DNA from: an uncultured Prochlorococcus sp.
GTDB lineage: Bacteria > Cyanobacteriota > Cyanobacteriia > PCC-6307 > Cyanobiaceae
Direction: 5' to 3'
DNA length: 58,021 nucleotides
Assembly: GCA_902574425.1 (NCBI GenBank)
Contig: CACGNA010000006.1
Span: 1-58,021 of the forward strand
Below, piece by piece: positions 53,248 through 58,021 of the stretch. The number at the start of each line of letters is the position of its first letter. The first letter of the stretch is position 1. The notes beneath the pieces are model-generated. The model searched no databases and was not told where the DNA came from. It worked only from the letters and a program-made list of their open reading frames with translations. The position numbers and the translations under genes were made by a program.

Positions 53248-54795
53248 TTAATCTGATGCACCAAGGAATAATTTATACGTATTGTTTTTAGTCTCATCCC
53301 AGTATTTATAACCTAAAATTTTTACAAATTTTTCCCATTCTGTAATTTCATTTTTATCAATTAAAACTCCAATTACAATTTTACCTACATCAGCACCATA
53401 GTTTCTATAGTGAAATACACTTATTGTCCAATTAGATTTCATATTATTTAAGAAATTTATTAATGCTCCAGGTCTTTCTGGAAATTCAAATCTATATAGC
53501 AACTCTACAAAATTTATATTATTCAATTCATTAATTTTCTGTGGTAATCTTCCACCTACCATATGTCTGAGATGATTTTTAGATAATTCATCATCACTTA
53601 TATCTATAAATGGATATTGAGAATTTTTAAATTCATCTAATAAGTTTTTTTTATCAATTAATCCATAAACCTGCACTCCTACAAATATCTGTGCGTTTGA
53701 TGAATTTGACATTCTATAGCTAAATTCAGTTAAATTTCTATCATTAAGCAATTTACAAAAATCAATTAAACTACCAGCTCGTTCTGGAATTTCAACTGCC
53801 ATCATTACCTCTTTGCACTCTCCAAGCTCGGCTCTTTCTGCAACAAATCTAAGCCTTTCAAAGTTCATATTTGCACCACATGCTATTGCGATCATTTTTT
53901 TATTTGTATGATTAGACTCGAATATGTCTTTTTTCATTCCAGCAATTGATAATGCTCCTGCAGGCTCTAGTATCGATCTAGTATCTTCGAAAACATCTTT
54001 TATAGCAGCACATATTTCATCTGTATTAACCGTAATCATCTTATCAATATATCTTCTACCAATATCAAAAGTATTATTACCAACTTTTTTTACTGCCACT
54101 CCATCTGCAAACTGTCCTACCGAAGATAATTCCACAATTTTTGATTCTTCCAAAGACTTTGACATAGCATCTGCGTCTTTAGGCTCTACACCAATTATTT
54201 TTACCGTAGGCCATATTTTTTTTATGTATAAAGATATTCCTGCGATTAATCCACCACCACCTACAGCAACATAAATGGCATATGGTTTTTCATTTGATTG
54301 TTGTTCAAGTTCAATAGCTATAGTTCCTTGTCCTGCGATTACGTCTAGATCATCAAAAGGATGAATAAAACATAATTTTCTTTCTTGGCTAATACGGATT
54401 GCTTCTCTATAAGTTTCATCATAATTATCTCCATATAATATAACTTTTGCTTTTAAATTTTTTACTGCGTTGATTTTAACTAGAGGTGTTGTTATGGGCA
54501 TTAAAATAGTAGCTTGACAATTTAACTTGAGAGCACTCAATGCCACCCCTTGAGCATGATTCCCAGCACTGGAAGTAATTACTCCCTGAGCAAGCTGTGA
54601 CTTGTTGAGCTTACTCATTTTGTTATATGCACCTCTAATTTTAAATGAAAATACGTCTTGAAGATCTTCTCTTTTTAAGTAAATTTCATTTTTAAGTGAA
54701 TTACTTAAATTATGAGCTTTTTCAAGCGGTGTTTTTTTTGCTACTTCATAAACTTCAGCTTGAAGTATTTTTTCAAAATAATCATTCATATACAT
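53248..54795 (-). CDS. ilvA: Threonine dehydratase (biosynthetic)
   Basis: PLP enzyme that deaminates threonine to 2-oxobutanoate, the first step of isoleucine synthesis. In the 515-residue protein the cofactor lysine is Lys52 in FSFKIRGAYNKM, followed by SSAGNHAQGVA and VAVGGGGLIAG. Two ACT-like regulatory domains lie at the C-terminus (about 330-420 and 420-510), the arrangement giving isoleucine and valine control. The start is ATG 54795 or 54789. It diverges from dxs. Confidence 0.97.
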   Translation of the reverse strand: MYMNDYFEKILQAEVYEVAKKTPLEKAHNLSNSLKNEIYLKREDLQDVFSFKIRGAYNKMSKLNKSQLAQGVITSSAGNHAQGVALSALKLNCQATILMPITTPLVKINAVKNLKAKVILYGDNYDETYREAIRISQERKLCFIHPFDDLDVIAGQGTIAIELEQQSNEKPYAIYVAVGGGGLIAGISLYIKKIWPTVKIIGVEPKDADAMSKSLEESKIVELSSVGQFADGVAVKKVGNNTFDIGRRYIDKMITVNTDEICAAIKDVFEDTRSILEPAGALSIAGMKKDIFESNHTNKKMIAIACGANMNFERLRFVAERAELGECKEVMMAVEIPERAGSLIDFCKLLNDRNLTEFSYRMSNSSNAQIFVGVQVYGLIDKKNLLDEFKNSQYPFIDISDDELSKNHLRHMVGGRLPQKINELNNINFVELLYRFEFPERPGALINFLNNMKSNWTISVFHYRNYGADVGKIVIGVLIDKNEITEWEKFVKILGYKYWDETKNNTYKLFLGASD

Positions 54796-54905
54796 ATTTT
54801 TAGCACTAATTATTAATCTAATAAAACATTACATGATCTATTTCATAAAAAGTACTCATTTTGCACCTCGGCGTTTTAGATTATATAGATAACTATTTTT
54901 ATGTA

Positions 54906-56795
54906 ATGCTTTTAAGTGAGTTAAGTCATCCGAATGAACTACATGGCTTAACAGTTGCACAATTAGAGGAAATTGCTTGTCAAATTAGGGAAAGACATCT
55001 TCAAGTAGTATCCACCAGTGGTGGACATCTTGGTCCTGGATTAGGCGTAGTTGAGTTGACATTGGCTTTATATCAAACTCTTGATCTTGATTTTGACAAA
55101 GTTGTTTGGGATGTTGGTCATCAAGGTTATCCTCATAAATTAATAACAGGTCGTTTCTCTGAATTTGATTCTCTTAGACAACAAAATGGTGTAGCAGGTT
55201 ATCTGAAAAGAACTGAAAATAAATTTGACCATTTTGGTGCAGGTCATGCAAGTACATCTATTTCAGCAGCATTAGGAATGGCTATAGCAAGAGATAGAAA
55301 AGGAGAAAATCATAAATGTGTAGCTGTAATTGGTGATGGAGCATTAACTGGTGGAATGGCTTTAGAAGCCATAAATCATGCTGGTCACCTGCCAAATACA
55401 CCCTTTGTTGTAGTACTAAATGATAATGATATGTCTATATCTCCTCCAGTTGGCGCTCTTTCATCTTATTTAAATAAGGTTAGACTTAGTCCCCCATTAC
55501 AATTTTTATCAGATAGTGTACAAGAAAGTGTGAAAAATATTCCGTTAATTGGTAAGGATATACCAGAAGAATTAAAAAATATTAAAGGAAGCGTGAGACG
55601 TCTAGCTGTGCCTAAAGTTGGAGCTGTTTTTGAAGAACTTGGGTTTACATATATGGGTCCAATTGACGGTCATAATATAGGAAATTTAATTAATACATTT
55701 AATGCTGCTCATAGACTAAAAAAACCTGTGCTAGTTCATGTTGTTACAACGAAAGGCAAGGGTTACCCTTATGCAGAAGCTGATCAAGTTGGGTATCATG
55801 CACAGTCTGCATTTGATCTTACGACTGGGAAATCTATTCCATCTAATAAACCAAAGCCTGTAAGTTACAGTAAAATTTTTGGTCAAACCTTATTGAAAAT
55901 ATGTGAACAAGATAGCAAAGTTATTGGTATTACTGCTGCAATGGCTACTGGCACCGGATTAGATATTTTGCAAAAAAATATCCCAGATCAATATGTCGAT
56001 GTAGGAATAGCTGAGCAGCATGCGGTTACTCTTGCAGCAGGAATGTCCTGCGATGGTCTTAAACCAGTTGTAGCTATTTACAGCACTTTCCTTCAACGTG
56101 CTTTTGATCAACTAATACATGATGTAGGGATACAAAAATTACCTGTTTCATTCGTACTTGATAGAGCTGGAATAGTTGGTGCTGATGGTCCTACCCATCA
56201 AGGGCAGTACGATATCAGTTATATGAGATCCATACCTAATTTTGTCTTAATGGCTCCAAAAGATGAGTCCGAATTGCAGAGAATGTTAATAACATCAATT
56301 AACCATAAAGGACCTACCGCTCTAAGAATACCAAGAGGTTCTGGATTAGGCGTAGCTGTAATGGATGAGGGGTGGGAACCAATTAATATAGGTGAAGGTG
56401 AAATACTAGAAGATGGTAATGATATCTTAATTATTGCTTATGGTTCGATGGTCGCTTCGGCAATTGAAACATCAAAGATCTTAAAGGATATGAAAATTAA
56501 TGCATGTATTGTAAATGCAAGATTTGTAAAACCTCTTGATCAAAACCTTATTGTTCCTCTAGCAAGAAGAATCCAAAAAGTAGTAACTATGGAAGAAGGG
56601 ACATTAATTGGTGGGTTTGGTTCGGCTATCGTTGAATTATTTAACGATAATGAAGTAAATATTCCTGTATACAGGATTGGTATACCTGATGTTTTAGTTG
56701 ATCATGCATCACCTGATCAGAGTAAGAAAAAATTAGGTCTTATGCCTGATCAGATGGCAGATAAAATTATTGAGAAATTCAAATTAAATAATTAA
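54906..56795 (+). CDS. dxs: 1-deoxy-D-xylulose-5-phosphate synthase
   Basis: First enzyme of the MEP isoprenoid pathway; joins pyruvate and glyceraldehyde 3-phosphate with thiamine diphosphate. From ATG 54906 the protein starts [16 protein letters not shown] and has LVTGRFSEF-like and [15 protein letters not shown] (ThDP motif), [15 protein letters not shown] and the transketolase pyrimidine block [12 protein letters not shown]. Length about 629. A TTG at 54861 is in frame but leads to unlikely residues. It shares the MEP pathway with ispE at 31310. Confidence 0.97.
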   Translation: MLLSELSHPNELHGLTVAQLEEIACQIRERHLQVVSTSGGHLGPGLGVVELTLALYQTLDLDFDKVVWDVGHQGYPHKLITGRFSEFDSLRQQNGVAGYLKRTENKFDHFGAGHASTSISAALGMAIARDRKGENHKCVAVIGDGALTGGMALEAINHAGHLPNTPFVVVLNDNDMSISPPVGALSSYLNKVRLSPPLQFLSDSVQESVKNIPLIGKDIPEELKNIKGSVRRLAVPKVGAVFEELGFTYMGPIDGHNIGNLINTFNAAHRLKKPVLVHVVTTKGKGYPYAEADQVGYHAQSAFDLTTGKSIPSNKPKPVSYSKIFGQTLLKICEQDSKVIGITAAMATGTGLDILQKNIPDQYVDVGIAEQHAVTLAAGMSCDGLKPVVAIYSTFLQRAFDQLIHDVGIQKLPVSFVLDRAGIVGADGPTHQGQYDISYMRSIPNFVLMAPKDESELQRMLITSINHKGPTALRIPRGSGLGVAVMDEGWEPINIGEGEILEDGNDILIIAYGSMVASAIETSKILKDMKINACIVNARFVKPLDQNLIVPLARRIQKVVTMEEGTLIGGFGSAIVELFNDNEVNIPVYRIGIPDVLVDHASPDQSKKKLGLMPDQMADKIIEKFKLNN

Positions 56796-56814
56796 AAATT
56801 ATTTTAAAAAATTT

Positions 56815-57075
56815 CTATAAAACACCACGTGATGCTAATCCAAGTATCGCACCAATTCCAAATATGTGACCTAAGCAATTAGCTCCAACAACTGAGGCGT
56901 GACTTAAACCACCATAAAATGTTGAATTAGGTATTTCAAAACCTTCATTAGGTTTTTGAATATTTGCTCTTGCTATTGCATAAGCAATACCATTACATGT
57001 AATCATTATCATGGCGCATTTTGGAGACCAAGAAAATGTGGCTGGATCAGCAGCTGCAAATAATGTAGTAAGCAT
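56815..57075 (-). CDS. psaK: Photosystem I subunit PsaK
   Basis: Two-helix subunit at the edge of photosystem I. The 86-residue protein starts MLTTLFAAADPATFSWSPKCAMIMITCN, has IQKPNEGFEIPNSTFYGG in the loop and the second helix HIFGIGAILGLASRG, typical of PsaK. It is transcribed as a single gene, with an AT-rich 66-bp upstream region. Confidence 0.95.
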   Translation of the reverse strand: MLTTLFAAADPATFSWSPKCAMIMITCNGIAYAIARANIQKPNEGFEIPNSTFYGGLSHASVVGANCLGHIFGIGAILGLASRGVL

Positions 57076-57141
57076 AAAAATTCGTTATTTTTATATATTC
57101 TCTAATACTTTTGCATAAAAAAGACAAAATTGTTAAAGGTC

Positions 57142-57477
57142 TTAAGAGTTGTTTACTTCTAAATTATTTAATATCTTTAAGAAACCAAATAATATAACAA
57201 AATCACTTAAGGTTAGGAAAAACTCAGCTGAACCATGAAGTAGGTCAACTTCAACAAGTGTTTTATCATAATAAGTTAATGATAAAATAGATAATACTAT
57301 AGTTATAAATACAAAGAAAACTGTCAAGGAAAAGCCTGTCTTTACAAATCTATTGATAGCTTTGAGTTTGTATAAGTAAAACAAAAAGATTGAATATGGA
57401 ATAATTGAAGCAGCAAATAATACTGTATTATCAAAAGTCGCTAATTTTTCTAAAAACATTAAGAAAAAATCATTCAT
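57142..57477 (-). CDS. DUF3593 membrane protein
   Basis: About 111 residues from ATG 57477 (MNDFFLMFLEKLATFDN) with three helices; the C-terminal helix carries LLHGSAEFFLTLSDFVILFGF, the family signature as I remember it. It overlaps the DUF2499 gene by 8 nt and lies downstream of it, a pairing conserved among cyanobacteria and, for related proteins, chloroplast-bearing eukaryotes. Function unknown. An ATG-like start at 57504 is also open but would overlap the preceding gene more. Confidence 0.82.
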   Translation of the reverse strand: MNDFFLMFLEKLATFDNTVLFAASIIPYSIFLFYLYKLKAINRFVKTGFSLTVFFVFITIVLSILSLTYYDKTLVEVDLLHGSAEFFLTLSDFVILFGFLKILNNLEVNNS

Positions 57478-57772
57478 AAGTAAACGAAGTTTTGTATATA
57501 ACAATAGTTGCTATTGCTAATGTTGTGTTACCTATAAAAGTCAATATTCCTTGAAGAGTTACTAAACCATACAAAGATTCCTGATTATCGAAAATATGCC
57601 AGGTAATTGCACACATGGCACTAATTAAATTGGGAATCATAGCTAGGCTTAACCAAAAAAACGTTTTGTATTTTTCATAATTACTTATTTTTTTAATTAT
57701 AAATATTGCATAAATCCATTCAATTACTGATGAAATATGTATTAACCATGTTCCAAATGATAGTTCGTGCAA
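57470..57772 (-). CDS. DUF2499 membrane protein
   Basis: A 100-residue protein with about three helices; HELSFGTWLIHISSVIEWIYAI at the start and AMIPNLISAMCAITWHIFDNQESLYGLVTLQGILTFIGN are the DUF2499 signature. The family is found in cyanobacteria and plants, and its gene overlaps DUF3593 downstream. It lies 4 nt after the peroxiredoxin stop. Confidence 0.85.
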   Translation of the reverse strand: MHELSFGTWLIHISSVIEWIYAIFIIKKISNYEKYKTFFWLSLAMIPNLISAMCAITWHIFDNQESLYGLVTLQGILTFIGNTTLAIATIVIYKTSFTYE

Positions 57773-57776
57773 AATT

Positions 57777-58021
57777 TTAAATTTTTTTCTTTAATATGTT
57801 AAGGACTTCCTTAGCATGATTTATGGGTAAGACACTTATCCATCTATAAGAGATTTTACCTTCTGGAGAAATCAAAAAAGTATTTCTATCTGAAAATGGA
57901 GGTATCCAGGAACCATATTTATCACTAATGATTCCATTGGGATCAGATAATAAAGTATAGTTTATAGATTTCTCACTGCAGAAACTTTCATGAGAGTCTT
58001 GATTATCAGCACTAATGCCAA
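57777..58021 (-). CDS. bcp: Peroxiredoxin, BCP/PrxQ type (5' end cut off by window)
   Basis: The minus-strand frame from 58021 to TAA 57777 gives GISADNQDSHESFC followed by SEKSINYTLLSDPNGIISDKYG and RNTFLISPEGKISYRWISV, the C-terminal half of a BCP/PrxQ peroxiredoxin (ISxD, LLSDPxG, R-x-TFxI). The catalytic cysteine part lies beyond the window. It would detoxify peroxides in the cytoplasm or near thylakoids. About 80 codons are visible. Confidence 0.88.
   Translation of the reverse strand, partial: GISADNQDSHESFCSEKSINYTLLSDPNGIISDKYGSWIPPFSDRNTFLISPEGKISYRWISVLPINHAKEVLNILKKKI

Noticed and set aside
1-58021. Prophage, insertion sequence, integron or CRISPR content
   Set aside because: No integrase, transposase, cas gene or regularly spaced repeats were seen; nearly all ORFs are core metabolic or cyanobacterial families.

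Overview
The window looks like a stretch of a high-light Prochlorococcus chromosome. The DNA is very AT-rich and densely packed with genes. It carries photosystem genes (psaK, psb28, a GUN4-type protein, a PAM68-type assembly factor), several protein families known mainly from cyanobacteria (DUF1816, DUF1830, DUF2499, DUF3082, DUF3288, DUF3593) and very short intergenic gaps. I saw no prophage, insertion sequence, integrase or CRISPR array. One tRNA gene, tRNA-Pro(GGG), is present. I cannot name the strain from sequence alone.

Layout. 0-3.1 kb: end of ureD, then ureABC (urease). 3.1-7.9 kb: four genes that together form a closed glucosylglycerate synthesis and recovery cycle (gpgS, a GH13 phosphorylase, gpgP, glycerate kinase). 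8.0-10.1 kb: a loose region of small or secreted unknown proteins around uppP and the tRNA. 10.1-12.7 kb: msrA and an ABC exporter. 12.7-22.5 kb: a long plus-strand run (DUF3288, trpD, carA, a STAS protein, mini-RNase III, rlmB, DUF1816, gatA, dnaE). 22.5-25.2 kb: minus-strand PAM68, rpsO, ruvA, a secreted protein and a DMT permease. 25.3-27.4 kb: dnaG. 27.4-29.6 kb: an SOS operon, umuD-umuC plus a third gene with a zinc-peptidase HEXXH motif, headed by a LexA-like box inside a 41-bp perfect palindrome. 29.6-36.4 kb: rlmH, rsmA, ispE, pdhB, secDF and small genes. 36.4-41.4 kb: AI-2E family permease, psb28, mnmH, GUN4, an RsbW-type kinase and a methyltransferase. 41.4-46.4 kb: glnA with an NtcA-type promoter and a strong terminator, a photorespiratory-type aminotransferase, tadA and a PLP decarboxylase. 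46.4-52.0 kb: an AT-rich minus-strand cluster (GTPase, lspA, bioY), a MacB-like permease and pyk. 52.0-58.0 kb: MazG-like, yggT, scpB, ilvA, dxs, psaK, DUF3593, DUF2499 and a truncated peroxiredoxin.

Themes. Nitrogen and carbon balance recurs: urease, glnA, carA, a photorespiratory aminotransferase and glycerate kinase, plus glucosylglycerate, a solute known to build up in marine picocyanobacteria when nitrogen is short. The items most worth a second look are (1) the umuD-umuC-HEXXH operon, whose third gene resembles the ATP23/M76 metallopeptidases by motif order, under a palindromic LexA operator; (2) at least two conserved genes (the STAS protein and scpB) with no ATG, GTG or TTG where their conserved N-termini require a start, suggesting AUU/AUA/AUC initiation; (3) the complete glucosylglycerate cycle; and (4) several unannotated small membrane proteins. 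All family names come from recognition of motifs and remembered family features; no database search was run.
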